From positions 1 through 64,000 of the forward strand of contig DATBHB010000142.1 of assembly GCA_036557705.1 (NCBI GenBank): a stretch of 64,000 nucleotides of DNA, given 5' to 3'. The translations under genes and the position numbers were made by a program. This DNA is from VAZQ01 sp036557705. GTDB lineage: Bacteria; Pseudomonadota; Alphaproteobacteria; Rhizobiales; Xanthobacteraceae. The first letter of the stretch is position 1. Every line of letters starts with the position of its first letter. Shown here in pieces: positions 6,929-15,606 of the stretch. Below the pieces are notes generated by a model that saw only the letters and a list, made by a program, of their open reading frames with translations, did no database searches and was not told where the DNA came from.

Positions 6929-9889
6929 ATGGCGCGCGGGAGCAAACCAGGAAAAAAGGGCAAGCAGGTCGAGGCGCTCGTCCATGAGAAGGCGAGGCGC
7001 AAGGTCATTCCAACCGCCGAGCTTGCCCCCGTAGCCGAGCGGATCGAGGAAATCGACCCGGTGCGTCCGGTCCGGTTTCCCCGCGCCACGCCGCTGAAAA
7101 AAGGCGAGACCCGCGACCGCGACGGAGACCTCGATCCGCAGATCATCTGGAACGGCGTGCGGATTCGCATATCGCCGGATCAGGCGCGACAATTGCAGGA
7201 GAAAGGCGAGATCGAGATCGGCGATGCTCAGCTCGTCTGGCGCGGCAAGGACCGGCAGGACTGGTCCGACCTCGTGGTGCAGGCGCCGCAGATTTTCATC
7301 CAGGAGAAGGTGCATCCGAAGGCGATCATCGACGATCTCATCCGCCGCTCGAAACAGAATGCGGCCGAGAAGGACGATGCGCCCGACCTGTTCGCCGATT
7401 TCAACGGGCTCGACGATCCGGAAGCGAAGCTCGAATTCTATCAGCACGACCAGAACTGGTCGAACCGGATGATTCTCGGCGACAGCCTGCACGTGATGGC
7501 GAGCCTCGCCGAGCGCGAGCACCTGCGTGGACAAGTGCAGTGCATTTATTTCGACCCGCCGTATGGGATTAAGTTCAATTCCAACTGGCAGGTCTCGACG
7601 CTCTCGCGTGACGTGAAGGACGGAAAGCGCGAGGATGTGAGTCGCGAGCCCGAGCAGGTAAAAGCATTTCGCGATACATGGAAGGACGGCATTCATTCAT
7701 ACCTAACATACCTCCGCGATCGAATCGCGATTGCGCGGGATTTGCTCACTGAATCAGGTTCTATTTTTATTCAGATTGGCGATGAGAATGTGCACCGCGT
7801 TCGCGCGGTAATGGATGAGCTGTTCGGCGAGACCAATCTCATTGCGCAAGTCACGATAGAGAAGACGAGTAGCCAAACACAGGACTACATCTCTCCTGTT
7901 ACGGATTACCTCCTTTGGTATTCGAAGCGTCGGGATGCTCTAAAGTATCGGCCATCATGGGTTATGAAGTCTGCTGATCAATCTGGTTTTTCAGAATACA
8001 GTCGCGTACAGTTACCGAATCTAACTCGCCGCAATCTAACGGACGAAGAGAAGATCGATCCGACCACGCTCTTGCTGGGAGCCAAAGTCTACCGCCAAGA
8101 TAATCTTACCAGCCAGAGCCTGGGCAGAAAGAAAGGCGAAGGGCAGGCTTCCTGGTTCGAGGTCAAAGAACGGGGTCAATCGTTTCATCCGAGCCTCGCG
8201 AATCGATGGAAGACGAATGAGATCGGTATGCGTCGCCTGCAAGCTGCAGAGCGGGTCGAACCGCGTGGCACAAGTCTAGCGTACGTTAGATATCTAGCTG
8301 ATTTTCCTGTCCTCGCAGTGAACAACATTTGGAGCGATGTTAAATTTTCTAGCCGATCTGAGGAAAAGAGCTATGTGGTTCAAACAGCAGCACGGTTAGC
8401 ACAACGCTGCATGCTAATGACCACCGACCCAGGCGACCTCGTTCTCGATCCCACATGCGGCTCGGGCACGACTGCCTATGTTGCTGAGCAATGGGGCCGC
8501 CGCTGGATCACCATCGACACCTCACGCGTCGCGTTGGCGCTGGCCCGCGCCCGGCTCATGGGTGCGAGATATCCCTATTATTTTCTGAGTGACACGCCAG
8601 AGGGCCGTGCCAAAGAGCAGGAGGTTTCCGGCAAGCTTCAGCCTGATTTATCAACGCACGGCGATATCCGTCAGGGCTTCGTCTACGAACGCGCGCCGCA
8701 TGTCACCCTCAAATCCATAGCCAACAATGCCGAGATTGACGTGATCTGGGAGGATTTTCAGACCCGGCTTGAGCCTCTGCGCAAACAGCTCAATGCCCTG
8801 CTCGGCAAAAGCTGGGAGCAATGGCAACTCCCGCGCGAAGCTGACGAAAAATGGTCCGAGAAGGTCAAAGCCATTCATCAGGCGTGGTGGGACGAGCGCA
8901 TTGCGCGGCAGAAGCAGATCGATGCCTCGATCGCGAAGAACGCCGAAGTCGAGTTCCTCTACGACCGCCCCTATGAGGACAAATCCCGCGTGCGCGTCGC
9001 CGGTCCGTTCACGGTCGAGAGCCTCTCTCCGCATCGGGTTGTCCCGGCTGACGAGGAAGAACTGCTCGACGTCCACCGCGCTGCCGCCGGCAAGCGCCGC
9101 CGCTCCAAGCTGATCGCGCCGCCCGCCGATTTCGCGACGATCGTGCTCGAACATCTGCGCACCGCCGGCGTCCACCAGAGCGAAAAGAAGAACGCGATCA
9201 AGTTCAACTCGCTGCAAGGCTGGCCGGGCGAGTACATCGCTGCCGAAGGCGTATTCGCCGAAGGCTCGCACCAGCGCCGCGCCGGCATTTTTCTCGGCCC
9301 CGAATTCGGCACGGTGTCGCGGATCGACCTCGTCGCTGCCGCGCGCGAGGCGACCGAGGCGCGCTTCGACGTGCTGATCGCCTGCGCATTCAACTTCGAT
9401 GCGCATGCCTCGGAACTGACCAAGCTCGGGCCCTTGCCGATCCTCAAGGCCAAGATGAACCCCGATTTGCACATGGCCGACGAGCTTAAGAACACCGGCA
9501 AGGGCAACCTGTTCGTGGTCTTCGGCGAGCCGGATATCGACATTGCCCCCGAGGCCGACGGCATGCTGCGCGTGCAGGTCAAAGGCGTCGATGTCTTCGA
9601 TCCGAATACGGGCGAAATCCGCTCCAACGATACCGACGCCATCGCCGCGTGGTTCATCGACACCGACTACGACGAGCAGAACTTTTTCGTGCGCCACGCC
9701 TATTTCCTCGGCGCCCAGGACCCCTACAAGAGCCTCAAGACTGCGCTGAAGGCCGAAATCGACGAGGAAGCCTGGCAGACGCTTTATCGTGCGACCTCGC
9801 GGCCGTTCCAGCGCCCGTCAACCGGCCGCATCGCCGTCAAGGTAATCAACCACTTCGGCGATGAGGTAATGAAGGTTTTCACCGTATAA
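6929..9889 (+). CDS. Site-specific DNA methyltransferase (N6-adenine/N4-cytosine, type III-like Mod)
   Basis: A 986-residue methylase that would protect the host from the upstream nuclease. DPPY (motif IV) lies at residues 209-212 and the S-adenosylmethionine motif DPTCGSGTT at about 507-515, so the order is beta class. The N-terminal ~190 residues are Lys/Arg-rich; a long C-terminal half (about 560-986) follows the catalytic domain. Bases from about 7680 to 8420, between the two motifs where the target-recognition region is expected, are visibly AT-richer (43-48% GC in sampled lines against about 63% in the flanks), suggesting exchange of the specificity segment. The start chosen is the ATG at 6929. 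The 3' end is close to the next gene (15 bases). Confidence 0.92.
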   Translation: MARGSKPGKKGKQVEALVHEKARRKVIPTAELAPVAERIEEIDPVRPVRFPRATPLKKGETRDRDGDLDPQIIWNGVRIRISPDQARQLQEKGEIEIGDAQLVWRGKDRQDWSDLVVQAPQIFIQEKVHPKAIIDDLIRRSKQNAAEKDDAPDLFADFNGLDDPEAKLEFYQHDQNWSNRMILGDSLHVMASLAEREHLRGQVQCIYFDPPYGIKFNSNWQVSTLSRDVKDGKREDVSREPEQVKAFRDTWKDGIHSYLTYLRDRIAIARDLLTESGSIFIQIGDENVHRVRAVMDELFGETNLIAQVTIEKTSSQTQDYISPVTDYLLWYSKRRDALKYRPSWVMKSADQSGFSEYSRVQLPNLTRRNLTDEEKIDPTTLLLGAKVYRQDNLTSQSLGRKKGEGQASWFEVKERGQSFHPSLANRWKTNEIGMRRLQAAERVEPRGTSLAYVRYLADFPVLAVNNIWSDVKFSSRSEEKSYVVQTAARLAQRCMLMTTDPGDLVLDPTCGSGTTAYVAEQWGRRWITIDTSRVALALARARLMGARYPYYFLSDTPEGRAKEQEVSGKLQPDLSTHGDIRQGFVYERAPHVTLKSIANNAEIDVIWEDFQTRLEPLRKQLNALLGKSWEQWQLPREADEKWSEKVKAIHQAWWDERIARQKQIDASIAKNAEVEFLYDRPYEDKSRVRVAGPFTVESLSPHRVVPADEEELLDVHRAAAGKRRRSKLIAPPADFATIVLEHLRTAGVHQSEKKNAIKFNSLQGWPGEYIAAEGVFAEGSHQRRAGIFLGPEFGTVSRIDLVAAAREATEARFDVLIACAFNFDAHASELTKLGPLPILKAKMNPDLHMADELKNTGKGNLFVVFGEPDIDIAPEADGMLRVQVKGVDVFDPNTGEIRSNDTDAIAAWFIDTDYDEQNFFVRHAYFLGAQDPYKSLKTALKAEIDEEAWQTLYRATSRPFQRPSTGRIAVKVINHFGDEVMKVFTV

Positions 9890-9904
9890 ATCAAAGCGAC
9901 GGTT

Positions 9905-10447
9905 ATGGCGATCCTGGTCGAAGCAACTTCGGTAGTCGTTCGGGTGGAGCCTATTCGCGATCGGTTCGTCGGAGGATGGTCTGCTTTTCTCGATCAGGTA
10001 CCCAATAGAACGTTTTGCAGCGATAACGAATTGGCGAGAGTGGGGTTTATGAGCCCAGAGGATTGCAAGCGCTATGTCGTAGGTATCGAGAAGGCGGGAC
10101 TTTGTTTCCTCAGGGACGGCAAGGCTCAAGACGTCGTTGTCGCCGATCAAATGCGAGGCTTCACAGCGCTGTGTGATTGGGCCGAATTCGGACGCATTAA
10201 GCTTCGCTCCGGTCAAACCGTTTCGGCGGCGCAGTTGAAGGGAACAAGCAGCCGTCAGCTTTTTTGCCCCGAGGATTGGAAATACGAGGGCTCTTTGAGC
10301 GAGCAATTCGGATTTGTGCCGACGGGCCAGGAGCACAAATCACTGACGCTTCTGCACCGCGAGGGCGGTATGGAAGTCTATTTGAACCGGTTGACGGGAA
10401 AGGAGGTATACGTGGGCCGGGCAGGTCAGGATCCCGTCAGCGGCTAG
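9905..10447 (+). CDS. Hypothetical protein in the restriction operon
   Basis: A 180-residue soluble protein that I do not recognise. It starts MAILVEATSVVVRVEPI, contains a GFMSPEDC segment, a Cys-Asp-Trp segment near residue 89, and a C-terminal SLTLLHREGGMEVYLNRLTGKE stretch that looks like beta hairpins. There is no signal peptide or membrane segment. It begins 15 bases after the methylase and ends 3 bases before the helicase remnant, so it is probably co-transcribed with the restriction genes. The position suggests an accessory role in the defence island, which is inference only. Confidence 0.75.
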   Translation: MAILVEATSVVVRVEPIRDRFVGGWSAFLDQVPNRTFCSDNELARVGFMSPEDCKRYVVGIEKAGLCFLRDGKAQDVVVADQMRGFTALCDWAEFGRIKLRSGQTVSAAQLKGTSSRQLFCPEDWKYEGSLSEQFGFVPTGQEHKSLTLLHREGGMEVYLNRLTGKEVYVGRAGQDPVSG

Positions 10448-10450
10448 CTC

Positions 10451-11525
10451 ATGGAATTCCGCATTGCCGATACGTTCACGAACTCGCTGGCGAAGCTAAA
10501 CGCCCAGGAGCAAAAGGCCGCCAAGACAACGGCGTTCGATCTCCAGCTCGATTCGGCGCGGTCGGGCCTTCAGTTTCATCGGATAGACAAGTCCAAGGAC
10601 GCCAATTTCTGGTCGGTCCGGGTCAATGCCGATATGCGCCTTATCGTCCACCGGACGGCAGCGAGCTTTCTCCTCTGCTACGTCGATCACCACGACAAGG
10701 CGTACGCCTGGGCCGAGCGGCGACGCATCGAGGCGCATCCCAAGACCGGCGCGATCCAGATAGTCGAGGTTCGCGAGCGCGTTGAAGAGGTGGCAATGCC
10801 GGCGCCGGTTGCGCCCGCTTCGACTGAGGCGCCGAAAGCCGTTCCGGTCGTCGCCATGCCGCTCTTCGCGTCCATATCGCCGGAGGACTTGCTTTCCATC
10901 GGCGTCCCAACCGATTGGATGCCGATGTGAAGCAAGCGTCCGAGGACGCTTTCTTCGACCTTGCCGGCCATCTGCCCGCAGAAGCCGCCGAGGCGTTGCT
11001 TGAATACGCCGCAACCGGCGTCTTGCACTTTCCTGCCGTTCTCGCTCCGGCCGGTCCGTTTTCGCATCCCGATGCGCTGCGCCGATTCCGCGTGGTGGAA
11101 AACATCGAAGAGCTGCAACGGGCGCTCGACTATCCATGGGAGAAATGGGCGGTCTTTCTGCATCCGTCGCAACGAGCGATTGTCGAGCGCGATTTCTCCG
11201 GTCCGGCCCGTGTCGCCGGCTCTGCCGGTACCGAAAAAAAACCGTCGTTGCGCTGCATCGCGCCGCTCGCCTCGCGCAAGCCGATCCGAATGCGCGCGTG
11301 CTGCTGACCACGTTCTCGCGTCCGCTTGCAACGGCGCTCGACAACAAACTCAAAATCCTGATCGGCGACAAACCGTCCATCGTTCCGCGCGTGACCGTCA
11401 CGCCTTTCCGCGGGGTGGCCGAACAGCTCTATGAACTTGAGTACGGCTATCGTCCTCACGCACCAACGGGGTCAGCGGCGTCGCTCCGGGATCCGAGTTT
11501 CTCAAGGATTTTCAATGAGGCTTGA
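10451..11525 (+). pseudogene. Frameshifted, truncated UvrD-like helicase with RelE-like N-terminus
   Basis: Three reading frames together give one protein. Frame 1 (10451-10930) is a RelE-like N-terminal domain (MEFRIADTFTNSL, HHDKAYAWAERR) ending at WMPM. Frame 2 (10915-11307) continues with DVKQASEDAFFDL and WEKWAVFLHPSQRAIVERDF. Frame 3 (11136-11525) carries TVVALHRAARLAQ and the helicase motif Ia region LLTTFSRPLA. The first shift is explained by loss of one G in TGGATG(G)CC near 10917. The second lies in an eight-A run at about 11234-11241, exactly where the Walker A GTGKT should be. The gene then stops at 11525, far short of a full helicase. A functional N-terminal fragment is possible. 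Confidence 0.8.
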
Positions 11526-11618
11526 GCCTGAGGTCGACACATCTTCCTTGAGCTAAAACGATTTTTACCTCGTCATCCTCGGCCAATTCGAAATGACAGA
11601 ACAAAGATCCCGCTGACC

Positions 11619-11634
11619 TTGCATGTACTTGCAA
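11619..11634. promoter_or_regulatory. Inverted repeat upstream of the parA-like operon
   Basis: TTGCA and TGCAA are separated by six bases about 50 bases before the preferred parA-like start. ParA-type operons are often autoregulated through such sites. No clear -35/-10 pair was identified, so the role is inferred. Confidence 0.3.
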
Positions 11635-11685
11635 TAAAGTGCCGTGTCGGATACCGGACTCGGCAATAGCTCAGGGGGATTGTCC

Positions 11686-12555
11686 GTGCCTGGCAAGGTC
11701 ATTGCAGTGGCCAACATGAAGGGTGGCGTGGGCAAGACCGCGACAGTCGTTGCGCTTGCGGAAGCGCTGGCTGCTGGGGGAGCGTCAGTCCTCGTTATTG
11801 ACGCGGACGCTCAGGCCAACGCCTCGATCTGTATCGCAGGTGACAGCGCGCTGTTTACCCTTATTTCCGATGGGCGCACGATCGATGCATTCCTGGACGA
11901 TTATTTGATCGGCGGCCGCACGATTGATGTTGTGGACTGCATCGAACCCACTGTCAGCGATGTATCCCATGCAGGCCAACCGCTGCAAATTTCGCTGTTG
12001 GCCTCCAGTGCCCAGTTGCGATTACTGGAGCGGGAGGTCATTTTCACGCTTACCTCCCGTAAGTTCGGCCTGGATGCGATTGTCGGGCGCATTTACCGCG
12101 TCATGGAGGATCAGCTTTCGGGTCGAGCAGGACAGTACGATTTCGTCCTCATTGACTGCGCGCCAGGCATTTCGGCCTTGACGGAGGCAAGCATCCGTTT
12201 GGCCGATCTCGTGATCGTGCCGACGATTCCAGATTTTCTTTCAACGTACGGACTTCAGTCATTCTGCAGAACCATTTGTACCGGCGCGTTTACAAAATCT
12301 CCATACGTGCTGATCACTCGGAGGCGACAAGTTCGCGAGCATGAGCGGATGGCGCAACTGATGCGCAACGAACGCCTTGCCGACGAGCCCTCCTTCAAGT
12401 TGTTCGAAACTGAGATACCCGAAACGACCCGCATCGCGGAGGCGCTTAGCCGAACCGGCACTCGCCCGACCTTCAGCAACAAGTGGGGTACCGGCGTCGT
12501 ACCGCTGCTGAGCCGTTTGGCGCAGGAAACCAGGGAGGCGGTTAATGGCGCTTGA
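11686..12555 (+). CDS. ParA/MinD-type P-loop ATPase
   Basis: A deviant Walker A KGGVGKT sits directly after the start (VIAVANMKGGVGKT), followed by the A' motif VIDADAQ and the Walker B LIDCAPG. These are the marks of ParA/Soj ATPases, which form ATP dimers on DNA and move or position partners. The GTG at 11686 has a strong ribosome site (AGGGGGA, 7 bases upstream); a GTG at 11644 would add 14 residues with no such site. The last 11 bases overlap the next gene, so translation is coupled. No ParB-like gene or plasmid replication gene is nearby, and the operon continues with Hsp70 and helicase genes. A role in positioning or switching that complex is an inference. Confidence 0.88.
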   Translation: MPGKVIAVANMKGGVGKTATVVALAEALAAGGASVLVIDADAQANASICIAGDSALFTLISDGRTIDAFLDDYLIGGRTIDVVDCIEPTVSDVSHAGQPLQISLLASSAQLRLLEREVIFTLTSRKFGLDAIVGRIYRVMEDQLSGRAGQYDFVLIDCAPGISALTEASIRLADLVIVPTIPDFLSTYGLQSFCRTICTGAFTKSPYVLITRRRQVREHERMAQLMRNERLADEPSFKLFETEIPETTRIAEALSRTGTRPTFSNKWGTGVVPLLSRLAQETREAVNGA

Positions 12556-12988
12556 TATCGACGGGTTTGCCGTATTGCGCAGTATCGGGGAGCATCCGAA
12601 CACATTTCCGAGTATTGCAGGGGAAGCAGCCAAAATAGCGCGCGGGCTGGTCGTCAAGCAGCTGAAGGCCAGGGCCTCGAACCTCAAATCAATGCGCGAT
12701 ATCTGTGCCGCACTTGGGGCGCATGCATTCGATCTAATCCTGGATGGATTGACTGATGATCAGGTCAAATCCTTAGTCGCCAAGATCGACAAGCATCATC
12801 CAGACCTGAAAATGGCATCGCCGGAGTGGCGTCTGCAGCGAGTGAGGACGCTTGCGCACGGAACCGCCGAGCCAGTTGAGAAGCAGAGGGCGGCAGCAAA
12901 GTCGACCAAGCTTAAAGTGAGCACGCAGCAACCTCCCGCACCAGAACGTCTTGGCTATATGTCTGCGGGAGCTAAGCGCAGACGCTGA
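12545..12988 (+). CDS. Small basic protein of the ParA/Hsp70/helicase operon
   Basis: A 147-residue protein I do not recognise. The first ~95 residues look helical (SIAGEAAKIARGLVVKQLKA, then DICAALGAHAFDLILDGLTDDQ); the last ~45 are Lys/Arg/Pro/Gln-rich and likely disordered or DNA-binding, ending AKRRR. There is no signal peptide or membrane segment. It overlaps the ParA-like gene by 11 bases. By analogy with parA operons it could be the ATPase partner or a DNA adaptor, but it shows no ParB motif. It is followed by a 176-base gap (12989-13164) with no recognisable gene, in which a separate promoter for the Hsp70 gene may lie. Confidence 0.75.
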   Translation: MALDIDGFAVLRSIGEHPNTFPSIAGEAAKIARGLVVKQLKARASNLKSMRDICAALGAHAFDLILDGLTDDQVKSLVAKIDKHHPDLKMASPEWRLQRVRTLAHGTAEPVEKQRAAAKSTKLKVSTQQPPAPERLGYMSAGAKRRR

Positions 12989-13164
12989 GCTGAGTTTCAC
13001 AAAACGCGGCCTTCGGCGGTTGCGGGAGATTCTCGAGCCCGCCGACGCGAAGACTCCGGATTGTTCCTCCCCAGTTTCCGCTTGTCCTCTCGCGACACGG
13101 GCTTGATCGGCGATGTTTGTTCATGTTACGTTCGCAGCAGAGGGTTCCATCGGGGGAGGATTTC

Positions 13165-15606
13165 ATGGCATCGCTCGCGCTTATTCAACCTCAGGATTCT
13201 TCCGTCGTTTTGCCGGAGCGGCAGGTACGCGTTCTCGGCATCGACCTGGGAACGACCAATTCCACTGTTGCTGAAATCGTTTGGCAACCGTCCTCGCCGG
13301 CAGAACCGCTCGTTCGGTGTCTGGAAGTGGAGCAGGAGACTCAGTTCGGCACGTACACGCACATCCTGGTGCCGTCTGCGGTGGCGCTTCACGATGGCAA
13401 ATTGTTTGTCGGCGAGGGCGCGAAGCGCCTGCTGGCTCAGCCCAAGCTAGGATTCCAGCGTGAACAGACGCTTTTTATGGAATGCAAGAACGACATGGGC
13501 GTGCAGCGCACGTACCACAAGGCTCCCGAGGGATTCCGTTCGGCGGCGGAGATCGGCGGCAAGGTTCTTGGCTTCCTGAAGGCTGCCGCGGACGCGCATG
13601 ACAGCGCCGCAATCGATCGAATCGTCGTGACGGTTCCGGCCTCGTTTCAAGCCGCGCAACGGCTCGATACCGCCAAGGCCGCGAACCTTGCCGGGATTAA
13701 AATTTTCGGGGGTGACCTGCTCGATGAACCCGTGGCGGCGTTTTTCGATTACCTCATGTCACATTCGCACGAGATTGCGGAAAGCCTGACTGACGGAAGG
13801 ACGGTCGTGGTTTTCGACTTCGGCGGGGGCACGTGCGACGTCGCCCTCTTCCGATTGACGCGCCATTACACCGGGAGCCTGCAAATTTCGCCGCTCGCTG
13901 TCTCTCGCTATCACCGGCTCGGCGGCGGCGACATTGACCGGGCGATCCTCCATGAAATCCTGCTCCCGCAGCTTTTGCAACAAAATGGACTCAGGCCGAC
14001 CGATCTTACCTTCGATGACAAGAAGCATTTTGTCGAGGCAGCATACCTTGGCGTTGCTGAGGCGCTCAAAACCGGGTTGTGCACCGAGATCATCCGCTTG
14101 GAAGGTTTCGGCCAGTACGAGGGGATGGATAAAGGCTCGATCGCAAAAAAGCAGCCGGGCTTGCATGTCTGCGCGCTTAAGGATCGGATGTTGCAGCTGC
14201 AATCACCTTCCATGTCAGCCGCCCAGTTTGAAGAGGTTTTGAAGCCCTTTCTCGATCGCGATCTGCTTTATGCGCGGGAAACCGAATACCGGCTGACTTG
14301 TTCAATCTTCGCCCCTTTGCAAGACGCGCTCGACCGCAGCGGGCTTGAAGCCAAAGATATCGATTTTTGCCTGCCTGTCGGCGGCAGCACGCTCATTCCT
14401 CAAGTCGGTCACGCCATCGCCAAGTTCTTTTTCAACGCCCGCGTGCTGACCTATGGCGATCGCGAATCGGTGCAGATCGCGGTCGCGCGCGGCGCTGCTT
14501 GGCAGTCGCTGGCGCTCGCATTATTCGGACGCAGCCCCATTCAAGTGGCGGCGCATGACCGCATGGCCATCCGCACCACGACAGGTGCATACGAACTGAT
14601 TTCCAAGGGCTCGCTGCTGCCGTACCCGGACCAGACCGGCTGGGCGACCAATTTTGCTTTGGCCGTACCGCAAACTTCCCTTTTGAAACCGGTAGACCTG
14701 CTCGTGGAAATAGTCGCCGGCGAGGCCGATCAGGAACGCAGGCTTTTCACTGCCACTTGGAAAGTGCCTGCCCCAGTTAACAAGGGCGACAAGCTCCGCT
14801 TGGACTATCGGCTCGATGAAAACCAGGTTTTTGAATTCATGCTTACGCTGGCGGACTCAAAGGAGGCGAAGCCCCTTGCCGGCCGTATTGAGAACCCGTT
14901 GTCGAATGTGGTCAATCCTCACGGGAAGCGTCTGAAGATTCAGCAAGCCGAGGAGGATCTCCGCACCGGAAAGGTGCCGTCTGCGCAAATACCCGACAAG
15001 GTCGTGGCAATTGCTCGCGACTACGCCGAGCTGCAGCAAATAGAAAAGGCCATCTCGTATCTACAGCAAGCGCTGCGTTGGAAAAATCAACCTGACCCCG
15101 ACATATTGAACCTGCTCGGAATCTATTACGGGGAATTGGGCGACATCGAGAAGCAGGAAAAGTGCTACCGCGAATCTTTTCGCGTGTCGAATTCGCCCGC
15201 GGCGCTGTTCAATCTGGCCCTGTCACAAAAGCGCCGGCGTCAGTTCGCTGATGCGTTGGAGAGCATCCAATCATATCTGCAACGAGAGCAGGATGGGCCA
15301 GTCTACACGCTCAAAGCGATGGTCGCCGAGGCCACGAAGGAAGCAGCAACGCGGGATGGAGCCCTGCGCGCAGCCATGGAATGCTTCGGCGAGCCGCGCT
15401 CCATGTCGGATTGGGAACTTGGCTGGTACATCACGGCCACTCGCATGGCGGGGGACAATGCAAATCTCGAAGCCGCCACGGCGGAGCAGAGGCGGCGGAA
15501 GGAAATGGGTCAGCTGATCCCCAGTCCGGATGGCCAATTGCCTATGATTTCTCCTGCTCTGGCAAGGACCACCGGCGCGACCGCCCCAACAGGTGAGGGA
15601 CGGTGA
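13165..15606 (+). CDS. Hsp70-family ATPase fused to a C-terminal TPR-like domain
   Basis: An 813-residue protein from the ATG at 13165, which has an excellent ribosome site (GGGGAGGA); the frame extends to 13117. Actin/Hsp70 ATPase motifs: phosphate-1 GIDLGTTNS at residues 25-33, phosphate-2 DFGGGTCD from 218, and the adenosine motif VGGSTLIPQ from 405. After about residue 450 it departs from DnaK: a beta-rich region replaces the typical peptide-binding domain, and from about 590 there are TPR-like helical repeats (for example ISYLQQALRWKNQPDPDILN). No DnaJ or GrpE partner is nearby, so it is not housekeeping DnaK. It overlaps the helicase gene by one base or a few. Probably a nucleotide-dependent scaffold or switch for the SF1 helicase. 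Confidence 0.9.
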   Translation: MASLALIQPQDSSVVLPERQVRVLGIDLGTTNSTVAEIVWQPSSPAEPLVRCLEVEQETQFGTYTHILVPSAVALHDGKLFVGEGAKRLLAQPKLGFQREQTLFMECKNDMGVQRTYHKAPEGFRSAAEIGGKVLGFLKAAADAHDSAAIDRIVVTVPASFQAAQRLDTAKAANLAGIKIFGGDLLDEPVAAFFDYLMSHSHEIAESLTDGRTVVVFDFGGGTCDVALFRLTRHYTGSLQISPLAVSRYHRLGGGDIDRAILHEILLPQLLQQNGLRPTDLTFDDKKHFVEAAYLGVAEALKTGLCTEIIRLEGFGQYEGMDKGSIAKKQPGLHVCALKDRMLQLQSPSMSAAQFEEVLKPFLDRDLLYARETEYRLTCSIFAPLQDALDRSGLEAKDIDFCLPVGGSTLIPQVGHAIAKFFFNARVLTYGDRESVQIAVARGAAWQSLALALFGRSPIQVAAHDRMAIRTTTGAYELISKGSLLPYPDQTGWATNFALAVPQTSLLKPVDLLVEIVAGEADQERRLFTATWKVPAPVNKGDKLRLDYRLDENQVFEFMLTLADSKEAKPLAGRIENPLSNVVNPHGKRLKIQQAEEDLRTGKVPSAQIPDKVVAIARDYAELQQIEKAISYLQQALRWKNQPDPDILNLLGIYYGELGDIEKQEKCYRESFRVSNSPAALFNLALSQKRRRQFADALESIQSYLQREQDGPVYTLKAMVAEATKEAATRDGALRAAMECFGEPRSMSDWELGWYITATRMAGDNANLEAATAEQRRRKEMGQLIPSPDGQLPMISPALARTTGATAPTGEGR

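Noticed and set aside
6665..7696. Minus-strand frame opposite the methylase start
   Set aside because: It starts in methylase coding sequence and ends in a palindromic repeat; the repeat-derived SKTRVNAL end shows it is not a gene.
11490..11643. Insertion sequence end at the helicase truncation point
   Set aside because: The sequence after 11490 looks unrelated to the helicase, but I could not find terminal inverted repeats, a target duplication or a transposase.
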